Below are positions 1 to 8,513 of a stretch of DNA of 64,000 bases, piece by piece. Position numbers and translations under genes: made by a program. Positions within the stretch are counted from its first letter, which is position 1; the number at the start of each line of letters is the position of its first letter. The DNA comes from Candidatus Methanomethylophilaceae archaeon (GTDB lineage Archaea > Thermoplasmatota > Thermoplasmata > Methanomassiliicoccales > Methanomethylophilaceae): contig CALUOK010000010.1 in the NCBI GenBank assembly GCA_944322255.1, positions 1 through 64,000 of the forward strand. The letters run 5' to 3'. The notes under the pieces are model-generated. The model worked only from the letters and a program-made list of their open reading frames with translations. It was not told the origin of the DNA and did no database searches.

Positions 1-73
1 GAATATTCTCTGTCGGATTTCTTCTTTCTCAGCAGGGGTTCACGTCGTTTGGAAGGCCAGACGAAGTGTTCCT

Positions 74-3000
74 ATGATTACGAAATATGAGAAAGCAAAC
101 AGGGGGAAACTCCTTGTTGCCGTACTTGCGATGGCAATCGTTCTCGCAGGTGCAGCTGTCATCTTCAGTGACTCTGAAGTAAATGCTGCAGCTGGCGATG
201 ACGTTCCTGCCGGCACGTACACAGCAAGCGAGTTCCTCGCATATGCCGACACAGACAAGGTCATCGACCTGAGCGGAGACGTCACAATCTCCGATGCTGT
301 CGACCTTACTAGATACACAGTCAACTGTGAAACTTATTCCATCACAGCCAAAGGAAACGTGACCGGCGGTATAATCACCGGTTCCACCGATGCGGAAGCC
401 AACAACTGCATCCTCACGGTCGGAACAGATGGCATAACCATCGACGGCACCACCTTCAAGATCACTGCTGGTTCTGACGGAAGCCTTCCCTATGCGATCA
501 ACACCGCAGAATTCGGCGCCACGGTCAAGGGATGCACGTTCGAGTGCAATGAGAAGTTCGGAGCCATCCACATGAACTCTGATGCCGACAGCGACGTCAC
601 ACTCACCGTCGACGGAGGAGACTTCGGAAACGGACTCATCGTCTACAAGGGAGCTAACCTCGTCGTCAAGTCCGTCGACGTCAAGATCAGCTTCGTCGCT
701 CTGAAGGGCGGCGTCACCGACATCTCCACCAAGAACATCAAGCTCGAGGGATCCGCCAAGATCACAGAGTCCATCATCGGATGGGACAAGAGCACGATTC
801 CCGCGGACATGGAGTCCTACGAGCATGCCTACAACCTCAAGGTCGAGAACGCCATCGACCTCGGAGCCGTCTCCGCTGGAGACGCGGTTCCTGCTGACGA
901 GAAACCCACTCTCGAAATCCTGAACAAGGATGCCACCTACACCGGAGCCACCGGAGTCACTGTGGACAAGGACAACTCCGACAGGACCGGAATCAGCAAC
1001 AACGTCGTCGCCCTCGAGGGAGACATCATCATCGACGGAGAGGCGTACCTCGTAGGAGAGGTCACCATCCCTGCCAACAAGAACGTCATCATCAGGAACG
1101 GCGGAAGCCTCGACCTCGCAAGCAACAACCTCATCCTCAACGGAAAACTCACCATCGAGAACAGGGGAAGCGTCATCGGAACCGTTGGTACCGAGAAGAT
1201 CATCCTGAAGAGCGGCGCCTCCATCGAGAACAACGGTGCCCTTGGAAGCAACGTCCCCGTTTCCGTCTACGCGAACGATGCAGACGGAACAGACGACAGC
1301 TACGCCATGCTCCAGAACGTCGTCGGAGTCAGTTTCGGACTCATCAAGAGCGGTAACGCTACCTCCGGATACACCTACACACTCTCTGTCACAGGAGATG
1401 TGAACAGGGCAACAGGAACTACCTCCAGTGATGACAAGGTCATCACACTCAACAACGTCACCGTCAACGGCGACCTCACCACATCCAAGGACGTCACACT
1501 CGCCGGTGAATTCACCATCGCCAGGAACGGAACCGTCAACGCCGACGGACCCATGACAGCGATTGCCACCCTCCAGTATGGAGCAACCGCCAACATCAAC
1601 GGTGCTTTCAACGGAACCATCAAGGCCCAGGTCGAGGAGGGACTCTCCGCTACTAATGCTGGAGACTCCACTCACACCTATGTCACATCTGACATCACAT
1701 CCACCGGTACTGCCGCCGTGACTGGGTTCACCGTCACCGTCGACAGGACCCAGTACACCGACAACAACGCCGTTTACTACAACCAGAGGGCGTACATCTC
1801 CGGAGACATCGACACCTCCGTCAAAGAGAAGAAAGCTGTCCTCTCCATCTCCGGAAACGTGTTCGTCGCCTCCGGTGTCACCTTCACCACATCCAACTAC
1901 GCGGATATCGCCACCACTGGCATCGGACTCGTCATCGTCGATGGAACCATCGTCACCTCCGCTGACCCTGTATTCAAGTTCGTCGGTGCCTACTACGAGG
2001 TCACCGCCGAGGGCGAGAGGGTTGCCACCGGATACATCACATCCTTCGACGCCGCCATCAAGGCCATCGCGACCGCTGACGACAACGAGATCGCCATCTA
2101 CGGCGACGACGTCACCGCCAACGCCGACGACAAGTTCATGATCGATGTCACCGGAACCTACACCCTTGAGGCCAACCAGGTCGTCTCCTCCGGAAACGAT
2201 GTTGCTGCCCTGAAGATCGCCGAGAGCGGAAAGATCACCGTCAACGACAGCGCAGAGTTCGATGCCGCCGCTATCGCGGCCATCGACGGAATGGTCACCG
2301 TCATGTACGGCGGAGACTGCGAACCCGCTGACAACCTCTACGACGTCAAATCCACCAACGAGGCCGGAGACGTCACCTATGCCGGACTGCAGGTCGTCCT
2401 CAACAACGCCCAGGCCGGGGACGAGATCACCGTCACCGGACAGAACGCCGAGGCCACGACCCTCACCGTCCCCAACGGAGTCACCCTCAACATCGAGGGC
2501 AAGCTGACCGTCCAGAGGTCCGTCACCGTTGCACAGGGCGGAGAGCTCAACCTCGTCAACGGAGGACAGCTGGCCATCGGAGATGCCGACAACAAGCCCA
2601 AGGCCATCGCCGGAACACTTACAGTTAACGGAACCGCGGACATCACCGACGGTACTCTTACGATGACCGGAGGATCCGCTACCGCTGGAGAAGCCAAGGC
2701 GACCGTGTCCTCCACCGGAACTCTCGTGTACCAGGACTCCAACATCACCGGAACCGACAAAACATACGTCCTCAACGGTGCATACTACATCAACGATGAC
2801 AGCAACAAGGTCCTGACGACCGTCTCCAACGCCGTCGCAGGTGCCCTCGAGGCTGACACCATCAACGTCACCGTCATCGGAACCGTCAACGACACCACCG
2901 ACGTCAAGCTCGGAGGAGTCGCACTCACCGTCCAGGGAGCCGCCACACTCGGCAACATCGACGTCGTCGACTCCAAGCTCGAGGTCACCGGTACCCTCAC

Positions 3001-4282
3001 CGCCACCATCGTCGGACAGTACGGAGAGGACGGAGCCACCAGTACCGCATCCATCGTCCTCAACAAGGCGAAGATCACCGGAGTCAACAACACCTCTGCC
3101 ATCAACGCGCAGAACATCAACGAGTGGACCCTGACATACGCCACCATAACCGGCAACGCCACTATCGCCCAGGGAACCGTCGTCGCCAACACAATCACCG
3201 GAGCCCAGGATGACATCGACAAGAACACTGACACCCTGACCATCGCTTCCGGAGCCACTCTCCTGGTCAAGAGTTCCGTTACGATCAGCCAGTACAAGGC
3301 ATTCAACATCGAGGGAACCCTCGATATCGCCAACAATGGCAACCTGACTCTGTCCGATATCGACAAGATGGTCGTCTCCGGAACCATGACAGTCACCGGA
3401 CAGGCGTCCGTCGCCGACATGATCGTGACCGGAACACTCGATGTCACCGACACTGAGACCGCTCAGGGAACCATGAGAGTCACCGGAGCCCTCTCCGTCG
3501 GAGAGGCCGCCGAGAACCTCGGAGCCACCGGAACCGTCAACGGACCTGTGACTCTCGACGGTAACGCATACGTCCTCGCATACCCCGGAACCACCGTCGC
3601 TCTGACGAGCTTCGGAACCGAGGACAGCGTGAAGTCCACCCAGTTCTACATCAACGGCACCCTGTACGTCACCGCCTACACCCTCGGAGACGTCCTGGCC
3701 ATCGGAACCGATACAAGCAACAACAATGGATTCATGGCGGATGTCAAGATTACCGGATTCGTTACCGCTGAGGGCAACACATCCATCATCAACAACCCCG
3801 CCAAGTGGTTCTCCGATGCAGCCATGGAGACCCAGCTCACCGGCAGCACATTCAAAGTCGGAGCAGAGGATGCAGTGTACATCCAGCTGGAGCCCGCCAA
3901 CGCCGGAATCAAGTACTCCGTTGGAACCGGAATCTCGCTGTACGTCGATGGAATCAAGGTTGACTCCTCTTCCGTCGCTGTCCCGATCTCCGTCGGAACC
4001 CACACCGTCACAGCCACCGTCAACCCTGGCTACGCCGGAGAGGTGACCATCACCTTCAACGGACAGGCCGTCACCGGTGGAACCTTTGAGGTCACCCCCG
4101 AGATGGCAGCCGAGACCGCTGCCGACGTCGTACTTTCCGTCACCGGAAACATCACCGTCGACACCGGATCCACCGGATCCTCCGATGATGGAATGGGCCT
4201 CACCGAGATCCTGCTCATCATCCTGGTCATCCTGATTGTCGTCATGGCCATCATGGTCGCCCTCAGGCTGATGAGGAGCTGA
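74..4282 (+). CDS. Large secreted adhesin-like surface protein
   Basis: This 1402-residue protein has an N-terminal signal-type segment (basic residues, then a hydrophobic stretch at about residues 12-30 ending near EVNAAAG). A very long Thr/Gly/Asn/Val-rich body follows, built of short irregular beta-type repeats with recurring VTGTL, TVNG and ITG-like strands, as in beta-helix adhesins. The C-terminus has one hydrophobic segment (about residues 1372-1396) and a short basic tail (LRLMRS), so the protein should be exported and membrane-anchored with the repeat body outside. Such adhesin-like proteins are common in gut methanogens and may bind host or bacterial surfaces. No enzyme domain is visible. 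The first 73 bases upstream show no clear TATA box. Confidence 0.8.
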   Translation: MITKYEKANRGKLLVAVLAMAIVLAGAAVIFSDSEVNAAAGDDVPAGTYTASEFLAYADTDKVIDLSGDVTISDAVDLTRYTVNCETYSITAKGNVTGGIITGSTDAEANNCILTVGTDGITIDGTTFKITAGSDGSLPYAINTAEFGATVKGCTFECNEKFGAIHMNSDADSDVTLTVDGGDFGNGLIVYKGANLVVKSVDVKISFVALKGGVTDISTKNIKLEGSAKITESIIGWDKSTIPADMESYEHAYNLKVENAIDLGAVSAGDAVPADEKPTLEILNKDATYTGATGVTVDKDNSDRTGISNNVVALEGDIIIDGEAYLVGEVTIPANKNVIIRNGGSLDLASNNLILNGKLTIENRGSVIGTVGTEKIILKSGASIENNGALGSNVPVSVYANDADGTDDSYAMLQNVVGVSFGLIKSGNATSGYTYTLSVTGDVNRATGTTSSDDKVITLNNVTVNGDLTTSKDVTLAGEFTIARNGTVNADGPMTAIATLQYGATANINGAFNGTIKAQVEEGLSATNAGDSTHTYVTSDITSTGTAAVTGFTVTVDRTQYTDNNAVYYNQRAYISGDIDTSVKEKKAVLSISGNVFVASGVTFTTSNYADIATTGIGLVIVDGTIVTSADPVFKFVGAYYEVTAEGERVATGYITSFDAAIKAIATADDNEIAIYGDDVTANADDKFMIDVTGTYTLEANQVVSSGNDVAALKIAESGKITVNDSAEFDAAAIAAIDGMVTVMYGGDCEPADNLYDVKSTNEAGDVTYAGLQVVLNNAQAGDEITVTGQNAEATTLTVPNGVTLNIEGKLTVQRSVTVAQGGELNLVNGGQLAIGDADNKPKAIAGTLTVNGTADITDGTLTMTGGSATAGEAKATVSSTGTLVYQDSNITGTDKTYVLNGAYYINDDSNKVLTTVSNAVAGALEADTINVTVIGTVNDTTDVKLGGVALTVQGAATLGNIDVVDSKLEVTGTLTATIVGQYGEDGATSTASIVLNKAKITGVNNTSAINAQNINEWTLTYATITGNATIAQGTVVANTITGAQDDIDKNTDTLTIASGATLLVKSSVTISQYKAFNIEGTLDIANNGNLTLSDIDKMVVSGTMTVTGQASVADMIVTGTLDVTDTETAQGTMRVTGALSVGEAAENLGATGTVNGPVTLDGNAYVLAYPGTTVALTSFGTEDSVKSTQFYINGTLYVTAYTLGDVLAIGTDTSNNNGFMADVKITGFVTAEGNTSIINNPAKWFSDAAMETQLTGSTFKVGAEDAVYIQLEPANAGIKYSVGTGISLYVDGIKVDSSSVAVPISVGTHTVTATVNPGYAGEVTITFNGQAVTGGTFEVTPEMAAETAADVVLSVTGNITVDTGSTGSSDDGMGLTEILLIILVILIVVMAIMVALRLMRS

Positions 4283-4386
4283 AGGCAGTCGAAAACCGAA
4301 AATAAGGGTTAGAACGTCATACGAACGGGAACATCTGCTCGCACGTGAGGGAACGTGAGACCCACATAAACCTGAAGAGAAAACGA

Positions 4387-4414
4387 CCTCCCCTGAGTTA
4401 AGGGGCCGGGGAGG
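4387..4414 (+). terminator. Possible hairpin downstream of the adhesin gene
   Basis: CCTCCCC (4387-4393) can pair with GGGGAGG (4408-4414), and an inner CCCC...GGGG pairing is an alternative. It lies about 105 bases after the adhesin stop and before the recombinase, with only a weak pyrimidine run after it. The role as a terminator is inferred. Confidence 0.3.
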
Positions 4415-4450
4415 CACCTTCCCCCTTCTGACCACCAAATCGTAAGAACC

Positions 4451-5416
4451 GTGCGGACGATACGTCCAACATGCGATTACGCGTCCATGGACCGCAGATT
4501 CGTATCCATAGACATGCGCGAGACCGACGAATGGATAGACCACCTCAGGTCCCTGAACCGCAAGGAGGGCACACTGCAGACGCACCGCAGCAACGTGAAG
4601 CGCTGCCTGATGTTCCTCACCGCCGGGCTCAGGTCCACCTACGCCGAGGACATCGACGAGGACGACATCCAGTACCTGTGGAGGACCCTCCCGGTGAAGG
4701 AGGACGTCCGCAGGGCGTACCTCCGCAGCCTCTCGGCCATGGTGGCCTACCACACCGGCGTGGACATCGTGAAGCGCGCCGACATCCTCCACAACAGGGA
4801 GTCCCGCGAGAGGGTGTTCATCGACGACGACGATTTCAGACGCGCCTACATGGCCGCCGACCCCTTCCAGAGGCTGATCCTCTGCCTGGGGGCGTACATG
4901 GGCCTCAGGCGCTCGGAGATGATGGCCATCCGCGACGACGACATCGACAGGGGCGTGCTGACAGTCCACGGCAAGGGCCACGGCCTGGACGGGCTGGTGG
5001 CATACATGCAGATACCCGCCCCGGTGGAGAGAGCGATAGCGGAGTACCGGGCGTCCATGAGGGGCAAGGGCAGGCGCGGGGACGACCACCTGCTGCAGGC
5101 GGTGGCCAGGGACCACGTGCTCCGCGGCGTCACCCCGTCCAGGATCTCCAACTCCATCACCGACCTGGGCAAGAGCATCGGCGTCAGGATAACAACACAC
5201 TCTCTCAGGAGGTACTTCGCCACCACCCTCTACTACTCCACCGGCTGCGACCTGCAGACTGTAAGGAGATTAATGCGCCACGCCGACGTGTCCACCACCC
5301 TGAGGTGCTACGTGGACGCCTACGACCAGAGGGCGCAGGTGGCCTCGGAGAGGCTGGCCGACCACATCGGCAGGGTGGTCGGCGACGAGGCGGAGGAGGA
5401 CTGCTTCAGCAGATGA
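4451..5416 (+). CDS. Tyrosine recombinase / integrase (XerA-like)
   Basis: A protein of 321 residues from a GTG start at 4451; ATG 4487 is an alternative and neither has a good ribosome site. The N-terminal half is a SAM-like core-binding domain (residues about 20-110). The C-terminal catalytic domain carries the expected residues: Arg in GLRRSE, Lys in the VHGKGHG turn, HSLRR, the His of MRHAD, and the nucleophile Tyr in RCYVDAY near residue 290. The length and the lack of extra domains fit the archaeal XerA/XerD type (chromosome dimer resolution) as well as a small integrase. No att or dif site and no other mobile genes were found around it, so a housekeeping role is at least as likely as an element remnant. 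Confidence 0.8.
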   Translation: MRTIRPTCDYASMDRRFVSIDMRETDEWIDHLRSLNRKEGTLQTHRSNVKRCLMFLTAGLRSTYAEDIDEDDIQYLWRTLPVKEDVRRAYLRSLSAMVAYHTGVDIVKRADILHNRESRERVFIDDDDFRRAYMAADPFQRLILCLGAYMGLRRSEMMAIRDDDIDRGVLTVHGKGHGLDGLVAYMQIPAPVERAIAEYRASMRGKGRRGDDHLLQAVARDHVLRGVTPSRISNSITDLGKSIGVRITTHSLRRYFATTLYYSTGCDLQTVRRLMRHADVSTTLRCYVDAYDQRAQVASERLADHIGRVVGDEAEEDCFSR

Positions 5417-5488
5417 TCCCCTGACGAAGGACATGCCCGTCCCCGGGCTCCTGCGCGGGGACGGGAGAGAACTTTACGATCGGGGCTG

Positions 5489-6115
5489 TCAGAACCTCCT
5501 GACCCCTCTGTACAGGACCCCGTGCTCCCCCGGGATCGTCTCGGCGTCGATGCCGACCTCATCCAGAAGGGACAGCATCCCCTCGTCCCTGACGAGCCTC
5601 ATCCCGTACGTCTGGCACATCTCATCCACGCGGGCATCGTCCCCCGAGCCGTACCTCAGCTCCGAGCCTATGGCCAGCACCCCTCCGGGTGACAGCACCC
5701 TGGATACTTCCTCAAGCCCAGCCCTCAGGTCGGGCCAGAAGAAGTAGGTCTCCATGGCCGTGACCATGTCGAAGGAACCTTCCGCGAACGGCAGCTCGTC
5801 CACGGAAGCCAGGTGCAGCTCCAGTCCGCCGGACTCGTATGTGCCAGCGTTCACATCCATGGTCATCCTCAGGGCGTCCTCGGAGATGTCCACGCCGAAC
5901 AGCATCGCATAGGGATACCTCCCGGCGAGCCTGCTCAGGAACCCTCCTCCGCCGCATCCGACATCCAGGATGGATCCGTCGATGGATTTCGGCAGCCTGT
6001 CCAGGCAGAACGTCCACAGGGGGACGTGGTGGTCGTTCATGGACTCCAGCACCTTCCTGCCGTCGTCGCCCTCCGGCTTCCTGAACTGCGTCCTGAGTGG
6101 GTCGGTGTCCGTCAT
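5489..6115 (-). CDS. Class I SAM-dependent methyltransferase
   Basis: 208 residues from ATG 6115. Motif I is LDVGCGGGGF (about residue 48), an acidic residue ends strand 2 (FGVDIS), and a motif II/III-like stretch is present (FDMVTAMET, then LSPGGVLAIGSE). This is a Methyltransf_11/25-type Rossmann fold, and the substrate cannot be told. A longer reading frame upstream of 6115 is the antisense shadow of the flavoprotein gene and lacks methyltransferase features. It is transcribed divergently from fprA with an 81-base gap, so it may share that promoter region. Confidence 0.7.
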   Translation of the reverse strand: MTDTDPLRTQFRKPEGDDGRKVLESMNDHHVPLWTFCLDRLPKSIDGSILDVGCGGGGFLSRLAGRYPYAMLFGVDISEDALRMTMDVNAGTYESGGLELHLASVDELPFAEGSFDMVTAMETYFFWPDLRAGLEEVSRVLSPGGVLAIGSELRYGSGDDARVDEMCQTYGMRLVRDEGMLSLLDEVGIDAETIPGEHGVLYRGVRRF

Positions 6116-6196
6116 GCCTCCCCCATCCGCGGGAATGTAGATAACAGCCTCGCAGGGGACGCCGTCGTCAACGACGTTAACTATAAACGGGGCCCC

Positions 6197-7423
6197 ATGA
6201 TAACCGACCTCATGGCATACGCGAACGAGAACGCGGTCCCCATCAGGGACGACATCTACTGGATCGGCGGCGACGACCGCACCGCATCCATCTTCGAGGG
6301 CGCCTTCCCCATCCCCGAGGGCGTCTCGTACAACAGCTACCTCATCGTCGACGGCAAGACCTGCCTGCTGGACTCCTGCGACGCCTCCATCGCGGCCAAG
6401 TTCTGGAGGAACCTGCGCACCACCCTTGACGGCAGGCCCCTGGACTACTTCATCGTCAACCACATGGAGCCGGACCACGGCGCCTGCATCACCCAGGTGC
6501 TTGAGACCTGGCCGGATGTGACCGTGGTGGGCAACAGCAAGACCTTCGACATGATGGAGAACTTCTACCACATCCAGCCGAAGAACAGACTCGAGGTCAA
6601 GGAGGGGGACGAGCTCGTCGTCGGCAAGCACGTGCTGCGCTTCGTCTTCGCCGTCATGGTCCACTGGCCGGAGGTCATGTTCACCTACGACGCCACCGAG
6701 AGGATCCTGTTCTCCGCCGACGCCTTCGGCACGTTCAAGACCCTGTCCGGTGCCCTGTACGCCGACGAGACCGACTTCGACAGGGAGTACCTGGACGAGG
6801 CCCGCAGGTACTACTCCAACATCGTCGGGAAGTACGGCAGCAAGGTCCAGGCCGTGTTCAAGAAGCTGGACGGCGTGCCGGTGGACATGATCTGCCCCCT
6901 GCACGGACCGATCTGGAGGAGGGACCTGGGCTACATCATGGGCAAGTACGACCTGTGGAGCAGGTACGAGCCCGAGGAGAAGGGAGTGGTCATAGCGTAC
7001 ACATCCATGTACGGCAACACCGCCTCCGTGGCGGACAGGCTGGCGCTCCTGCTGAAGGAGAGGGGCGTGGCCAACGTCACCATGTACGACGTCACCAGGA
7101 TGCATCCCTCCTACGTGGTGTCAGACGCCTTCAGGTTCACCAACATCGTCCTGGCCGCGCCGACGTACAACAACGCCCTGCACCCCACCATGTCCGCTGT
7201 CATAGAGGACATGGAGAACATGGCCGTGCAGAACAGGCGCTACTCCCTCATCGGCAACGGCTCATGGGCGCCCCAGTCCCCCAGGATCATGGAGGAGCGC
7301 ATGTCCAAGCTGAAGGACATGACCAAGGTCGGGGAGACCTTCGTCGTGAAGTCCTCCATGAGGGACGACCAGCTCCCGGAGCTGGAGAAGCTGGCGGACG
7401 AGATCACCGCCTCCATGCAGTGA
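6197..7423 (+). CDS. fprA: A-type flavoprotein, F420H2 oxidase
   Basis: 408 residues. The N-terminal metallo-beta-lactamase-like domain keeps the di-iron ligands: HMEPDHG, His in FAVMVHWPE, Asp in FSADAFG and His in CPLHGPIW. The C-terminal flavodoxin domain starts near residue 255 with the FMN loop TSMYGNTAS. In methanogens FprA reduces O2 to water with F420H2, so it protects against oxygen. The TATA-like AACTATAAAC at 6178-6187 lies only about 10 bases before ATG 6197 but about 25 before in-frame ATG 6212, so a leaderless message starting at 6212 is possible. A strong terminator follows. Confidence 0.9.
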   Translation: MITDLMAYANENAVPIRDDIYWIGGDDRTASIFEGAFPIPEGVSYNSYLIVDGKTCLLDSCDASIAAKFWRNLRTTLDGRPLDYFIVNHMEPDHGACITQVLETWPDVTVVGNSKTFDMMENFYHIQPKNRLEVKEGDELVVGKHVLRFVFAVMVHWPEVMFTYDATERILFSADAFGTFKTLSGALYADETDFDREYLDEARRYYSNIVGKYGSKVQAVFKKLDGVPVDMICPLHGPIWRRDLGYIMGKYDLWSRYEPEEKGVVIAYTSMYGNTASVADRLALLLKERGVANVTMYDVTRMHPSYVVSDAFRFTNIVLAAPTYNNALHPTMSAVIEDMENMAVQNRRYSLIGNGSWAPQSPRIMEERMSKLKDMTKVGETFVVKSSMRDDQLPELEKLADEITASMQ

Positions 7424-7439
7424 ACCCTCTTCCATTGAA

Positions 7440-7470
7440 GGGGCGGCTCCGGCCGCCCCGATTCCTTTTT
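7440..7470 (+). terminator. Terminator of fprA
   Basis: A perfect 8-bp stem, GGGGCGGC (7440-7447) and GCCGCCCC (7452-7459), has a TCCG loop and is followed by a T run at 7466-7470. Confidence 0.7.
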
Positions 7471-7578
7471 ATTGTCAAACACCCATTGTCCTTTCACAAG
7501 AAACGCGTGCGTGCACGGTATCCAATAGGATGCTGAGACCGTGAAAACGGCCTCGTGTATCCCGGATTGGGAGGAAAC

Positions 7579-7833
7579 ATGGACCTGAGGGGGCTTTTCA
7601 GGAGATCGTCCGACGACCGCTACGAACATTACAGAAAGGCCAAAGCCTACGAGAGGTTCAGAGAGGACATCTCCTCTTTAGAAGGGAAGAGGTACTACGA
7701 CCTCGACGAGGATCAGAGATACAAGGCTAAGTACATGATCATGATGGGTTTCCTGGAATACAGACCCGAGACCGGCATCGGTCAGAGACTCGCCATCACC
7801 AGACGCGGAAGGGAGAAGATGGAGAGGAGATGA
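7579..7833 (+). CDS. Small basic protein, paralogue of the next gene
   Basis: 84 residues from ATG 7579, chosen because GGGAGG lies four bases upstream; a GTG at 7555 in the same frame is less likely. The protein is charged and mostly helical. Its shared core (FREDISSLEGKRYYDLDEDQ, then KYMIMMGFLEYRP and a C-terminal RLAITRRGREKMERR) matches the next gene position by position. The C-terminal part looks like the wing of a small winged-helix protein, but this is a guess. Function unknown. Confidence 0.6.
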   Translation: MDLRGLFRRSSDDRYEHYRKAKAYERFREDISSLEGKRYYDLDEDQRYKAKYMIMMGFLEYRPETGIGQRLAITRRGREKMERR

Positions 7834-7883
7834 TCCGGATCGACCTTGTGCGCATACGTTCTCGAATGGCATGAATCAGGCTC

Positions 7884-8192
7884 ATGAACGATGTAACCGA
7901 GGTGGTCGGCATGGGATCGGGAACATATGGCAGGATGGCAGCGGCTCTGAAGAACTCCGTCACCAGGTTCCAGAGCGATGAGGACGACCCCGATGTGAAG
8001 GCCGGGTACGAGATGTTCAGAAGGGACATATCCTTCATCGAGGGGAAGGACTACTTCGAGCTGGATGAAGTGAACAGGTGCATTGCGAAGTACATGCTCC
8101 GTAACAGGTTCATGAGATACGAACCACCGACAGGGAATGACCGCAGGCTGGTCATCACCAAGCTCGGAAGAAGGATGATGGAGAGGAGATGA
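7884..8192 (+). CDS. Small basic protein, paralogue of the preceding gene
   Basis: 102 residues. Residues 45-102 repeat the layout of the neighbouring 84-residue protein (FRRDISFIEGKDYFELDE, KYMLRNRFMRYEP, RLVITKLGRRMMERR), so the two arose by tandem duplication. The N-terminus is longer and different. No ribosome site is evident before ATG 7884. A DNA-binding or regulatory role is possible from the basic C-terminus, but no family is recognised. Confidence 0.55.
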   Translation: MNDVTEVVGMGSGTYGRMAAALKNSVTRFQSDEDDPDVKAGYEMFRRDISFIEGKDYFELDEVNRCIAKYMLRNRFMRYEPPTGNDRRLVITKLGRRMMERR

Positions 8193-8276
8193 CCATCTGT
8201 CGTGTCCGCCCTCTCATCCGGCTCGTCGTTCGATGCCGGAACAGCACCTTGCCAGTGCTTAGCATCCACATCGCTC

Positions 8277-8297
8277 AGGGCTCCCGTCCGGAGCCCT
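8277..8297. terminator. Hairpin after the small paralogue pair
   Basis: AGGGCTCC (8277-8284) pairs perfectly with GGAGCCCT (8290-8297) around a five-base loop. It sits 85 bases after the stop of the second paralogue and is a plausible terminator for it. The rest of the gap (8193-8513) holds the ramA promoter and a possible broken reading frame on the minus strand, described under findings. Confidence 0.4.
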
Positions 8298-8462
8298 CCC
8301 TCCTGGCCTCCAGCTATCTCCCCAGCAGCAGGTCCACGTCCGGGTCGAACCCGGTGACCGCCGCCCCTGCGGAGTGCGCCGCGGTCCGCTGATCATGAAT
8401 GCGTAATCGCAACCGTCGCAACCTATGAAAAGGTACGGTGCGATATCCCTTTCAAAGTCAAC

Positions 8463-8502
8463 CATATATACGGTTGGACGCGGCGCCAGCCGCCAACAGG
8501 AG
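8463..8502 (+). promoter_or_regulatory. TATA box and ribosome site of ramA
   Basis: CATATATAC (8463-8471) is a good archaeal TATA box, and AGGAG (8498-8502) precedes ATG 8514 by 11 bases. The TATA is flanked by the inverted pair CAACC/GGTTG. Confidence 0.5.
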
Positions 8503-8513
8503 TGAATGCGAGT

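Noticed and set aside
29-5200. 1723-residue open frame on the minus strand
   Set aside because: It is antisense to the adhesin and recombinase genes, is an Asp/Gly/Ser/Val-rich low-complexity product of GC-rich codons, and shows no domain; the plus-strand genes have signal peptide, anchor and catalytic motifs.
8340-8354. CCGGG-TCGAA-CCCGG resembling a tRNA T-arm
   Set aside because: The loop is five bases instead of seven and there is no matching acceptor, D or anticodon arm around it.
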